Below, piece after piece: positions 38,039-46,583 of a stretch of 64,000 nt of DNA. The number at the start of each line of letters is the position of its first letter. Within the stretch, counting starts at the first letter, position 1. Made by a program: the position numbers and the translations under genes. A model generated the notes under the pieces. The model was not told the DNA's origin. It saw only the letters and a list, made by a program, of their open reading frames with translations, and searched no databases. The stretch is from contig NZ_LPVZ01000020.1 in assembly GCF_001613795.1 (NCBI RefSeq), positions 558,001 through 622,000 of the forward strand, read 5' to 3'. Origin of the DNA: Thalassospira sp. MCCC 1A01148. GTDB taxonomy: Bacteria > Pseudomonadota > Alphaproteobacteria > Rhodospirillales > Thalassospiraceae.

Positions 38039-39490
38039 TCAGCTTACCTTCTGATCGGATGTCAGTGCACGCAGCGCATTCATCCCGCGGCGACGCAGCA
38101 CGTCGGCATCATCCGGGCCGTCGACGATTTCAAGCAAGCGCACCGTTGCCATCAGGTTTCGCTGCGCGTTGGGCACCTCTTCGGGTGTCAGTCGACGCAT
38201 ACTGTCAACACCGGCACGCCCGATCTGATTGAGCTTTTTCTTCAGCTCTACCACCGCCTTGGCGGCCGAGCTCTGGGCAGCCAGAACGTCTGAAATGCGG
38301 GCCGTTTCGGCAATGGCCTCTGCTGACTTTTCGGCCGCAAGGATCTTTTCATCATCGAATTCCTGCGAAAAGATTGGCCGCGCGAGCCCGCCTCGGCCAG
38401 ATCCCGGACCCTGCGCAGCTTCAAGCTTTGGCAGCGCATCAATCACGCGTTCAGGCGTTGCGCCAAACATCGTATCGGCAAGCGCCCGCGAAACGCGGCG
38501 TCGGGTTTCAAGCAGCTTTTCACCCCAACGGCCATCCTTGCGGATTTTGAATTCTCGCGTGATGCGAACAAACTCGGATGCATACCAGCGCGCAAGCGAC
38601 AGGATATAGGCCTCATCCTTGCCCGTTCCGACACCCTGTTCGATCTCGGTCACGGTTTCGGCAAGCAGGTCAATAATAAGGTCGCCGGTCTCGGCAAGGT
38701 TGGTTTTTTCAATCGTGCGGTCATCGGCCTTGGTCGAGAGCACCCGGATCAGCTTGAACAGCTCACTTGGGCGCAACAAGCGCGCAAGAACCGCAAGCAG
38801 GAACATCGGCTCGAACCCGGGCTTGGTTTTCGAGATGGACATGAACAGGTCCCGCAACCATTTCACGTCATTTTTGTCGAGAACCCTGATCGGTGCCGAC
38901 GGGAAGCGTTCGCGGAGTTGCGCGATTTCCTCACCGACATTCAGGATCTTACCAACCGCGGAAAAGGCCGTCATATGCACACGCGATCCCAACCGGGTCG
39001 CCAATGCACGTTCCTGCTTAACACCTGTGTGGGAGTCTTCAAGTTGCGCCTCAATCGTGCGCGCACCGAGCTTCCAAAGCGTGCGTTCAGCAATTGCCAG
39101 TTTGGCGGTATCACGGGTTGCCGCAGCTTTTTCGATATCCTTCATGGCCTGCTGAAAGTCAGGACCACCGGACTCAACAACCACCTTCCAGATCGGCATC
39201 AAAGAGGATCGGCTGATCCGAATGCTTTTGTCGTTCGGATCATCAGAGGTCAGCAAATCCTCAAAGGGATCGCAGAACTGGCGCATCGGGGTCGGATAGC
39301 GTTCCGGCTTAAGCGATGCCAGGCGCGGGCGCAGAACCTGCAAAATAGTCTCGTGCGGCAAGGGCAGCTTGGGATCGGCACGGTCGCTCTCGATTGCACG
39401 CGTGAAACGGGCAATCTCGTTGCTGCTGAGGGATTCAAACAGCTGACCAAGTTGCGAAGCGCCAAGTTTTCCGGCGTCTTCAATCTTCAT
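38039..39490 (-). CDS. Unknown helical cytoplasmic protein, 483 residues
   Basis: No family recognised. No signal or membrane segment is visible. The sequence is strongly helical and charged with a basic C-terminal half (KAVVELKKKLNQIGR, MRRLTPEEVPNAQRNLM). The start overlaps the last 4 nt of the upstream unknown gene, so the two proteins are probably made together and may form a complex. The codon use is that of the core chromosome, not of the island. Confidence 0.7.
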   Translation of the reverse strand: MKIEDAGKLGASQLGQLFESLSSNEIARFTRAIESDRADPKLPLPHETILQVLRPRLASLKPERYPTPMRQFCDPFEDLLTSDDPNDKSIRISRSSLMPIWKVVVESGGPDFQQAMKDIEKAAATRDTAKLAIAERTLWKLGARTIEAQLEDSHTGVKQERALATRLGSRVHMTAFSAVGKILNVGEEIAQLRERFPSAPIRVLDKNDVKWLRDLFMSISKTKPGFEPMFLLAVLARLLRPSELFKLIRVLSTKADDRTIEKTNLAETGDLIIDLLAETVTEIEQGVGTGKDEAYILSLARWYASEFVRITREFKIRKDGRWGEKLLETRRRVSRALADTMFGATPERVIDALPKLEAAQGPGSGRGGLARPIFSQEFDDEKILAAEKSAEAIAETARISDVLAAQSSAAKAVVELKKKLNQIGRAGVDSMRRLTPEEVPNAQRNLMATVRLLEIVDGPDDADVLRRRGMNALRALTSDQKVS

Positions 39491-40653
39491 GCCGACTGTC
39501 TCCTGAAACGTTCGAGACGATCCATCATATCGGCGTCAATTTCGCCGCTACCAAGTTTACGCAACTCACCGGCCCAGAGCATTTGGTTGACACGCACATC
39601 CACCCAGAACTGCTGCTCGGAAACGGAAATTTCCGACAACGGCAAGACCGGCGCAAAACTGGCGATTTCCTCAACCGTTTCACGCTGTTTTGCACGATCT
39701 GTCAGCGACCGCTTTTCCCAGACATCAATCAGTTCCTGCCAACCATCAAGCAGCCACCAAAGATACTCGATGGTTTTTCCAATATCCTTCTTGGCACGGT
39801 CCCAATCTGTCAGAACCTTGCCAAGCTCGCTATTCCAGCTATCGACTTCGTCAATGCGCTTCAACGCGTGATCTCTGGTGGAACGGGTTGCGCTCACCAC
39901 CCGTCCGGCCATAAACCGGAAATCGGACTGCTCGGAAATCGCCCATTCATCAATGTCCTTGGCAAACTTGCCAAGCTCGTTGGCCAGAACGCGCAATTGT
40001 CCCTGACAGCCTTCCAGATCAAGCCCGACAGGGGCGATCATCTTGCTCCACTCGCCAAGGCTATCAATGATGGTATCGTTGGCGACCTTGTGCTCGGAAG
40101 CAAAACGGTTCAGGGCCTTTCTGGCGCGGATCTGGCCCTCGGTCGTCATCAGTTCTTCGCGCTTCATGTCCTTGACAGCGCTGCCGCCAAGTTGGCGCAG
40201 GGCCTGATGCAGGACCGCCATCTGGCCAAGTTCACGCGATGCCTTTTCGTTCCAGTTCCGGCGTATGCAGACCCGCGCCAGCTCAACCCCGCCAACACCG
40301 GTACTACCAACCATGCGGCCATGCTCAAGCACGGTTTGCGGACGCACATCTTCAAGTTCCAGAACACGATCAAACATCATCCGGTCATGAACAGAAAGAT
40401 CAAAAACCTCGCGCAATGTATCAAGGGGCATTTCGTAGGTCCCCAGTCCCCCGGAAAGGCCTGGCAACATGATCATCTTGCGCCCACCCTTGCCTATCGA
40501 AACACGGGCATAGCGCAAGGTTTTGGTCGTAAAGGGGGTTCTGACGCCACGCGACTCAAAGGTCTGGGGCAGACACAACAGTGGGTCTTCCGAAACCTCA
40601 TGCGGTTCGGGAGTCTTGTGACTGACGGATTTTACGAACTTTTGCTTATTCAT
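39487..40653 (-). CDS. Unknown helical cytoplasmic protein, 388 residues
   Basis: No family recognised. The N-terminal 60 residues are polar, then a segment GKGGRKMIMLPGLSGGLGTY. The middle is long and helical with repeated charged heptad-like stretches (ARKALNRFASEHKVAND, and a Trp-rich EYLWWLLDGWQELIDVWEKR). The gene is first of a two-gene unit with a 4-nt overlap. It lies upstream of a 243-nt region before the homogentisate-dioxygenase-like gene. Confidence 0.7.
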   Translation of the reverse strand: MNKQKFVKSVSHKTPEPHEVSEDPLLCLPQTFESRGVRTPFTTKTLRYARVSIGKGGRKMIMLPGLSGGLGTYEMPLDTLREVFDLSVHDRMMFDRVLELEDVRPQTVLEHGRMVGSTGVGGVELARVCIRRNWNEKASRELGQMAVLHQALRQLGGSAVKDMKREELMTTEGQIRARKALNRFASEHKVANDTIIDSLGEWSKMIAPVGLDLEGCQGQLRVLANELGKFAKDIDEWAISEQSDFRFMAGRVVSATRSTRDHALKRIDEVDSWNSELGKVLTDWDRAKKDIGKTIEYLWWLLDGWQELIDVWEKRSLTDRAKQRETVEEIASFAPVLPLSEISVSEQQFWVDVRVNQMLWAGELRKLGSGEIDADMMDRLERFRRQSA

Positions 40654-40896
40654 TATTGGCTTTGGTTAACCGGTAACGACGCTGATGTCTAGCGGTCACC
40701 CTGATACCCACAGAGATCAGGATGTCCGGCGTTGGCAAGCAATGGGTGAAGAACACCTTGTTAAACAGTGCAAACCTGTTCGGGAAGGTTCAGATTACCC
40801 CGACAAGGTGACCACTACATTAACAATGTTCCGCGAAATTACCATCAACAACTCGCGGCACCAAATTGCCATTTTTCGCTAAATGTCATCAAGTGT

Positions 40897-42033
40897 TTAT
40901 AGCGTCTCTTCCGCCTTTTCCCACGTTTTTACATATGCCTTCCATTCCGCACCATCGGGTATGGTCTCATCGACATTCAGGAATACCCGACTATCGATCA
41001 TAATGGCCACCTCATCCGTCTCCACAGGCGCCTTGATCATTTTGTCCTGATAGGCGTTCGGATGCGGGCCATGTGGAAACCCGCTTGGATGGAAAGTCGC
41101 CATCCCGGCCTTGATATCCCCGCGGCTATAGAACTCGCCACGATGGTAAAAGATGAACTCGTCGGCATCTTCGTTGGAATGATAGAACGGCACGCGCATC
41201 ACCCCGGATTCACCCTCACCAACCTTGGGGATAAAGGTGCTGACCGAAAAGGTATCAGATACGAAGGTGCAATGGGCTGCGGGCGATGACCTGAGACCAT
41301 CGGTACGACGTTTGACAATATCCCGCCAATTTAGCTTCACGACGCAAAGATCGCCTTCCCACCCAAGCGCATCAAGCGGATTAAATGGATAGGTCAGCGT
41401 CGAAACATGCCCGTTGCGTTTAATGTGAATTTCCCAGAATGCCTCATCTTGCTGGGCGATAAAGGCGTCGTCAATTCGCGGCAATGTGAAAGACATGGGA
41501 TCGACAACACCTTCCCCGCCTGAGGATGGGTCAGGCAGCTTGAAGGCGTCTGATGTTGCCTCGATCATCATGAATTCCGAGCTTTCCTTGGGCTCAATCC
41601 GCCATGCCGTGCCGCGTGGCAGTAAAATATAGTCCCCGTCGCCATAGGATAGATGCCCATAGTCGCAAAACAGTTCGCCCGCGCCGTCATGGACAAACAT
41701 CAACGTGTCACCATCCGCATTACGTGCAAGCGCATGCATCTTGCTTTCAGTTTTCCAGTACCTTAGCTCCATCTTGTCATTGTGAAGAACCCGGCGGGCC
41801 TGAAGTGGGCAAGCTGGTCCCGGCGAAAGCTTGCCAAGGGAAAATGCACGCGGCCGCAATGGGCCTTCGAATGTCGCCCAACCTGCCGGCGGGTGGCGAT
41901 GATAGATTTGCGCGGCCGGACCCTGGAAGCCGGCACGCCCGACTTCACGCTGATAGGTTTTGTGCGCACCCTGCCCGTCCGGGCGCGTCACACATTGACC
42001 TTCACTACTTGGAACCCTGATCCAGTTTGTCAT
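40897..42033 (-). CDS. Homogentisate 1,2-dioxygenase-like cupin protein
   Basis: 378 residues from the ATG at 42033 with GGAGGAAG upstream; the frame is open to 42153 but without support. It carries the iron-binding features of HmgA-like dioxygenases: EFIFYHRGEFYSRGD, SGFPHGPHPNAY and YGDGDYILLPRGTAWRI. It is shorter than classical HmgA (about 430 residues), so a related ring-cleaving enzyme is possible. The family opens the ring of homogentisate in tyrosine and phenylalanine breakdown. It is the last core gene before the island. Confidence 0.8.
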   Translation of the reverse strand: MTNWIRVPSSEGQCVTRPDGQGAHKTYQREVGRAGFQGPAAQIYHRHPPAGWATFEGPLRPRAFSLGKLSPGPACPLQARRVLHNDKMELRYWKTESKMHALARNADGDTLMFVHDGAGELFCDYGHLSYGDGDYILLPRGTAWRIEPKESSEFMMIEATSDAFKLPDPSSGGEGVVDPMSFTLPRIDDAFIAQQDEAFWEIHIKRNGHVSTLTYPFNPLDALGWEGDLCVVKLNWRDIVKRRTDGLRSSPAAHCTFVSDTFSVSTFIPKVGEGESGVMRVPFYHSNEDADEFIFYHRGEFYSRGDIKAGMATFHPSGFPHGPHPNAYQDKMIKAPVETDEVAIMIDSRVFLNVDETIPDGAEWKAYVKTWEKAEETL

Positions 42034-42434
42034 TGCTTCCTCCCAGATCGGTTTATCGGGAACCAAACGACATGGATCGCAACAAGCCCCCTTACTAGCG
42101 ATATGAGAAAGAAGGGATTGCGTTTCAAGCAACACGGACCAATGGCAAAGCACAACATAAGCGCCAAACCAAGGTCATTGTAATGGAAATCAAAAGAGGA
42201 AGATGGTGCGCCCGACAGGATTCGAACCTGTGGCCCCCAGATTAGGAATCTGGTGCACTTCATCCTTGGAATCTTCTACAAACATCGATAAAACACTTTA
42301 ACTAACTGATTTTAATAATTTATTTTGCAAACCACAGACAATATGTTTATATAACATTCGATAGTTTGAAAGCGGTTTTTTGTAAGTTCTGCTACCTATT
42401 TGCTACCTAGAATGAAAAAGTGAGGGATGCTTGA
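42034..42434. other. Intergenic region with the island's left attachment site
   Basis: This 401-nt stretch holds a tRNA-Arg fragment (42204-42258) and an AT-rich tract (42280-42400) next to the integrase start, typical of an attachment-site arm. No other gene was recognised. Confidence 0.7.
42204..42258 (-). tRNA. 3' portion of tRNA-Arg(CCT), integration site remnant
   Basis: On the reverse strand the anticodon arm CCAGATTCCTAATCTGG (anticodon CCT), variable loop, T-arm ACAGGTTCGAATCCTGT, the 3' acceptor strand CGGGCGC, discriminator A and an encoded CCA are all present. The 5' acceptor strand (expected GCGCCCG) and most of the D-arm are missing: upstream lies unrelated AT-rich sequence. This is a 3' half left by site-specific integration. 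The exact crossover point is not defined. Confidence 0.85.
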
Positions 42435-43688
42435 GTGACTGGTAGAAAACAATCTCTGAGCAATCTCACATGTAAGAATGCGGCACCTGAGGGAAAGGAA
42501 TACGTAGTTTGGGACACCCAGACCAAAGGGTTCTTTCTGAAGGTTAGCCCGACTGGCCGGAAAACATTTGGCCTTTACTATCGAACCAGCACTGGCAAGC
42601 AGCGTCGCCCAAAGATTGGCTCCTTCCCTGAGATTAAAACCAGTGCCGCACGAGAGATTGCGCAACGCTGGCTTTATGAAGTTGCCGTGGGTAACGATCC
42701 TAGCGCAGATCGTTCAGAAGCCAGAAATTCAGCCGAAATGACTGTTCGCGATTTGGCAAACCGGCATATGAGGGAACACGTTCAAGTCAAAAAGAAAGAA
42801 GGCGAGAGCCAGTCAAACGATGAACGCAACCTGCGCCTTCACATCCTGCCAGCCATCGGCGACAGGAAGGTCTCAGAGATCGAGCATGATGATATCTTCA
42901 AGCTACACCGACAATTGCAAGCCAAGTATACCGTCAATGGCAATCGTGTTGTCTCCCTGTTATCGAAGATGTTCAACAATGCTGAACTCTGGAAAATGCG
43001 TGACTATGGCTCAAACCCATGCCGATTCATCCAATTAGATCTAGAAGAAGAACGCGAACGCGACCTTGAAGACTGGGAATGGATAGCCCTCGCAAAGGCC
43101 CTTGATGAATATGAGAAATATCAACTCGGCAACGTTGCGATCTGCTGGCTGATCAGGTTGATTATTTTCACGGGGACCCGGCGTGGCGAAATCATGAATG
43201 CCCCCTTGTCTGCAATCGATATGAAACGTGAAGTTCTCATTCCGCTTGACCACAAAGGCAGCACGCTTGGAAGGTCGCGGAAGAAGAAGCGCAAGGAAAT
43301 TGTCCTCAACAGCTTTGCACTAGACGTCATTGAGGACAGGCTCAAGCATCCGCAGTGGAAAGACAATCCTTGGCTTATCCCTGGGCGGCCCGCAACAGCT
43401 GCCGACGGATCAACTATCCATAAACATATGATCAACCCAAAGAAACCTTGGGAGAAAATAAAGAAAATGGCAGGGATCACGGATTTGCGCATTCATGACT
43501 TACGCCACGCATTCGCGACGGTCGGCATTGACGACAACATCGACATGACGATGATCCAGAAGCTGCTTGGCCATTCCAAAATTGAAACAACGATGCGCTA
43601 TGCTCACCGACGACACGATGCACAGCGCAAAACACAAGACAGGATCGCCAACGCCATTTCAGCAAGGATGCGCGGGAGCGGGAGCTAA
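42435..43688 (+). CDS. Tyrosine-type site-specific integrase (prophage/island type)
   Basis: 417 residues from a GTG at 42435. The N-terminal ~85 residues are the arm-binding domain (DUF4102 type: LTCKNAAPEGKEYVVWDTQ and GFFLKVSPTGRKTF). The catalytic domain shows Arg in FTGTRRGE near residue 247, HDLRH near 353, LLGHSKIETTMRYAH with the nucleophilic Tyr near 387. It catalyses recombination at the tRNA-Arg attachment site 180 nt away. The stop overlaps that of the convergent next gene. Confidence 0.95.
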   Translation: MTGRKQSLSNLTCKNAAPEGKEYVVWDTQTKGFFLKVSPTGRKTFGLYYRTSTGKQRRPKIGSFPEIKTSAAREIAQRWLYEVAVGNDPSADRSEARNSAEMTVRDLANRHMREHVQVKKKEGESQSNDERNLRLHILPAIGDRKVSEIEHDDIFKLHRQLQAKYTVNGNRVVSLLSKMFNNAELWKMRDYGSNPCRFIQLDLEEERERDLEDWEWIALAKALDEYEKYQLGNVAICWLIRLIIFTGTRRGEIMNAPLSAIDMKREVLIPLDHKGSTLGRSRKKKRKEIVLNSFALDVIEDRLKHPQWKDNPWLIPGRPATAADGSTIHKHMINPKKPWEKIKKMAGITDLRIHDLRHAFATVGIDDNIDMTMIQKLLGHSKIETTMRYAHRRHDAQRKTQDRIANAISARMRGSGS

Positions 43689-44200
43689 GCTGGGAATGCC
43701 CAAGCGGGCAACTTTACACTGAGCGCCTGACTAATCACTAAGAGCATCTCTCTCGCTTCGAACAGTTCATCAGGATCAAAATCATCTGGATCGAGCGTGG
43801 GGCGACCGCCTGCACGACACTCAGAAAATTGCTCCACGAATGCAGCAGCGGGCAAAAGCGCCCTATATCCGTATGTCGTGATTTCGCGGTGCTCACGTAG
43901 GCATGTGGCAGGATCGACAGACCAAGGCTCCAGTAATTGGAACCATTCCTCATGCACGCCAAACAGGTCGAAATCTCCCAATGCGCAAAAATCCCCAGCG
44001 AACCCCAGGGATTTATCTGTTTTCTTCGGGAGAACAGATAATTGAATTCTGCGGCAAGGCTGTGTGGTCCAGCCATTTCCATGCAGAACCGAGTGGCCAA
44101 CAAGTACTGCCTCTGGATGCACTTCAAGTAAGGCCTGACGTGCAAAATCGTCTATAGCCAGAGAGGTTTCGGGGTACTTACTCAATCGACTGCCTACCAT
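43685..44200 (-). CDS. Unknown protein, possible truncated AbiEi-like antitoxin domain
   Basis: 171 residues. The segment EVHPEAVLVGHSVLHGNGWT resembles the middle part of AbiEi-type antitoxins, which is preceded in that family by a winged helix-turn-helix that is absent here. The similarity is by eye only. The start at 44200 lacks a convincing ribosome-binding site, so the gene could be a 5'-truncated remnant. It is convergent with the integrase gene, the stops overlapping. Confidence 0.4.
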   Translation of the reverse strand: MVGSRLSKYPETSLAIDDFARQALLEVHPEAVLVGHSVLHGNGWTTQPCRRIQLSVLPKKTDKSLGFAGDFCALGDFDLFGVHEEWFQLLEPWSVDPATCLREHREITTYGYRALLPAAAFVEQFSECRAGGRPTLDPDDFDPDELFEAREMLLVISQALSVKLPAWAFPA

Positions 44201-44714
44201 TGAAGTTTTCAGCGATGCGCTACTACATCAGCATTCGTTGCTGCTAAACCTTCTGACCACTGAAAACCAGAAGCCGAACAAATTAGCAATCTTAAATACT
44301 CCTGCATTTTGTTGGCTCGAGCATCTCAGAGATGCTTGAACCAACAAAACATGGGCTGGCGGTGACCATCGCAGCAAAGTTTGCCGTGAACTGGCATAAA
44401 AACCGAACCAGGGCAGGTCACAATGATCAAATACCACGCCCTGCATTCCGCTATTCACTAACGGCAAAAGAGGCAGGACTTAGCATAAACACAGCGCCAT
44501 TCTGCTACCGAACACGCGTCGACATTAACGGCATTTTACAACACTCTTTTTGTTGCACCTGAATTGCTCTTGCTTCGAACACCACAATGTTTCGCGCAAC
44601 TTTAACTGAAAAGACCCTTGTCGCACTTTTGAACCCAAAAACCTCGCCAAAAACCCCCTTCTCTCCATGTTAGTGCGACAAACCTGACAAGGGTGTTAGT
44701 ATCCCCATAAACAT

Positions 44715-44773
44715 GTGCAGGAATTGTATAGTAAATGGCGCCTCCCTATCCATTTGATACACAATTCCTGTAC
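44715..44773. repeat. Imperfect 24-bp inverted repeat
   Basis: The left arm (44715-44738, GTGCAGGAATTGTATAG...) and the right arm (44750-44773) match at 20 of 24 positions when one is inverted, with an 11-nt loop. The right arm runs directly into the 11-bp tandem repeats. Confidence 0.8.
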
Positions 44774-44808
44774 AATTCATGCACAGTTCATGCTCAGTTC
44801 ATGCACAA
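44765..44808. repeat. Four tandem 11-bp iteron-like repeats
   Basis: TTCCTGTACAA (44765), TTCATGCACAG (44776), TTCATGCTCAG (44787) and TTCATGCACAA (44798) follow one another with no gap. Units 2-4 differ at one or two positions and unit 1 is more diverged. An 11-bp period puts all copies on the same face of the helix, as in iterons and operator arrays. Confidence 0.8.
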
Positions 44809-44957
44809 TTGGCGTCGCTCTCATCGCCAACACCCTGAGCCGGTTACGATTGATTGACAGCTTTGACATTTAGGCGAAAGCGATGCGACAATTGTTAACG
44901 ATAGCAATACAACACATGTTTTGAGTTGAACTTCAGTTTTTTGAAAGAAGCGAGAGC

Positions 44958-45221
44958 ATGTCCGCTGATGCAACTGACCACGAACAAAAAGAATATCCAT
45001 TCTTGGCTGCCTTGAGATGGCAGGGTGATCGTTCTCGAGCTCTTACCGAGCAGGAAGAGATAGCTCTGTACGAGAGAAATTGGGAATTCATCGACATTCT
45101 CGCAAAACCTACATTGCAAGAGCTAGAACATATTCGCGATCTCGGAGCCAAGTACGGTTCTTGGTTGGCGACTGAATGCTCAATGAGAATTGCAGATGCC
45201 AGCAAGCGTGTTGCGGTCTGA
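44958..45221 (+). CDS. Unknown 87-residue protein, partner of the nucleotidyltransferase gene
   Basis: The ATG at 44958 is preceded by GAAAGAAGCGAGAG. The product is acidic, helical and cytoplasmic (TEQEEIALYERNWEFIDIL, TLQELEHIRDLGAKY). No family is recognised and no DNA-binding helix-turn-helix is obvious. Its stop is 31 nt before the AbiEii-like gene on the same strand, which suggests a two-gene operon in which it might act as an antitoxin or accessory factor (inference). Confidence 0.55.
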   Translation: MSADATDHEQKEYPFLAALRWQGDRSRALTEQEEIALYERNWEFIDILAKPTLQELEHIRDLGAKYGSWLATECSMRIADASKRVAV

Positions 45222-45252
45222 ATTCCTTCTAACACTTTCAGAAAGCTGACGA

Positions 45253-46014
45253 ATGAGTTCCCCAAAAACTTATCGGTATGCTCGGCACAATGAAATCGCT
45301 TCCGTCTTGGCAGGAATGGATCAAGAATTTCTGTCGGAGAACAACATTTTGTTCGCTGGCGGCACACTCCTGACAATGACGATGGAAGAATACCGACTGT
45401 CAGACGACATTGATTTTCTTGTTCAAGTAAAAACACAGGGGCTCAGGAATTTACGGGCACGTGTGACTGACACTTTTGCCCCTATTTTTCGTGCACCACA
45501 TGATCAGTTTGAGTTCGGCCCAGCCCGAAAAACACAATATGGCATTCGAGGAAGCGTTGCTCCAATCGGCTGCGCCCCAATCAAGCTTGAGATTTTTCTG
45601 GAAGAGCGCGTGAGCGAACTATATCCGGGAGAGTACTTTGAGGGCATTCCTGTTTTAGCGCTAAGCCGAAAGGACATGGTGCTTCAAAAGCTGTTTGCAA
45701 ACTCTGACAGATATTCGGATCCCTATATTCACCATCGCGATTTATATGATCTCTCAGCGATGGCCTACCAAGGGATCGATCTCCTCACCGAGATTTCCCG
45801 TGCAGAAGAAGTATATTCCGTCAGGTTAGAACTTGAACGGGCACTTTGCGCCGTCGAGGACACTCATGTGCGAAATCAAGACCTCGCCTTACTTGAGATT
45901 GAACCCCAAGCATACCCAAGAATCATTGCAGGAATAAATAAGTTAAGAGCCACCCTCGGAATGGGTGTCATGAACCCCGACTTCACAGATAAGCCTGAAT
46001 ATCCCTATGAATAA
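45253..46014 (+). CDS. AbiEii-like nucleotidyltransferase
   Basis: 253 residues. NNILFAGGTLLTMTMEEYRL followed by SDDIDFLVQ is the GG...S-x-D-I-D-F motif of the DNA-polymerase-beta-type nucleotidyltransferase fold used by AbiEii/AbiGii toxins and related proteins; the two Asp residues would bind metal. A Lys in SRKDMVLQKLFANSDR fits a further conserved position. AbiEii toxins modify tRNA or another target to stop growth during phage infection. The usual AbiEi partner is not adjacent; the small gene at 44958 takes its place. Confidence 0.75.
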   Translation: MSSPKTYRYARHNEIASVLAGMDQEFLSENNILFAGGTLLTMTMEEYRLSDDIDFLVQVKTQGLRNLRARVTDTFAPIFRAPHDQFEFGPARKTQYGIRGSVAPIGCAPIKLEIFLEERVSELYPGEYFEGIPVLALSRKDMVLQKLFANSDRYSDPYIHHRDLYDLSAMAYQGIDLLTEISRAEEVYSVRLELERALCAVEDTHVRNQDLALLEIEPQAYPRIIAGINKLRATLGMGVMNPDFTDKPEYPYE

Positions 46015-46097
46015 GATCGCCGGTCTCCCTTAGGTAGAAACGACTTTTAAAATATAGCACCGGGCACTGACCATCTTCGCCTTCGCCCCCGAACTCA

Positions 46098-46310
46098 TCA
46101 CGAGGCCTTTGGAACAGTAAAAGACCTGCTGAATTCTGCATCGATGTCAGACGAGGACCGAGAACAGGTGTAGAGCTGCGCCGTCATTCCGCCCGCCAAA
46201 CAGACATCCACCTCGGTTGTGAGGCCAAGACGCCGCTCGAGCTCCTGCATCAGCTTGAACATCGCTTTTGCCAACGGCGTTTCAACATAAAATTCTTGCG
46301 GCTCAATCAT
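46098..46310 (-). pseudogene. N-terminal fragment of a nucleotidyltransferase-like gene
   Basis: 70 residues. VDVCLAGGMTAQLYTCSRSS followed by SDIDAEFSR is the start of another nucleotidyltransferase (GG...SSSDIDA, as in DUF6036-type proteins). The frame ends shortly after that motif, whereas such proteins usually run past 150 residues. The remainder is not found downstream in other frames by eye, so it is a truncated remnant. The start abuts the stop of the upstream 46311-46583 frame. Confidence 0.6.
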
Positions 46311-46583
46311 TTACCGGACTCCCTGATTCAGTTTCTCAGACAGGAAATCTCGGAACCGCGGCAGGCTTGGCACCCAGTTTCGACGCAACGCCTCTGCGGT
46401 CTCCACCAATTCATCCGGATTGATGTCAAAATAATTCTGCGATGCCACTAGTAGACGGTCGGCTTCCTTGGGAAACTTTGATCTGAGAATCATACTGGCC
46501 ACACGGAAGGCATTTGCTTCCATCGGCGACGAAGGAAAGGCGCACGAAGCTGTACCGCGTCCAACCCTGGCGCAGCGTTCCAA
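46311..46583 (-). CDS. Unknown small protein upstream of the nucleotidyltransferase fragment
   Basis: Up to 90 residues; an ATG at 46523 gives 70 residues starting MEANAFRVASMIL and is an equal candidate. The C-terminal part (DINPDELVETAEALRRNW, PSLPRFRDFLSEKL) is helical and looks coding. Its stop touches the next start (TAA then ATG), as in coupled toxin-antitoxin-like pairs. The 5' part may have been replaced by transposon insertion. Confidence 0.45.
   Translation of the reverse strand: MERCARVGRGTASCAFPSSPMEANAFRVASMILRSKFPKEADRLLVASQNYFDINPDELVETAEALRRNWVPSLPRFRDFLSEKLNQGVR

Larger units (their letters stand above)
44201..44957. other. AT-rich gene-free stretch with structured repeats
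   Basis: No supported gene in 757 nt. It contains the pair ACCCTTGTC (44614-44622) with GACAAGGGT (44686-44694), nested with TTGTCGCAC (near 44618) and GTGCGACAA (44673-44681). It then has a large hairpin (44715-44773) and four 11-bp tandem repeats (44765-44808). The base composition is clearly lower in GC than in the core. Confidence 0.7.

Noticed and set aside
42204..42280. A complete tRNA-Arg gene
   Set aside because: The 5' acceptor strand complementary to CGGGCGC is absent upstream of the anticodon arm, so only the 3' portion exists.
44765..44808. The tandem 11-bp repeats as a CRISPR array
   Set aside because: Units are contiguous with no spacers and are far too short; no cas genes are present.
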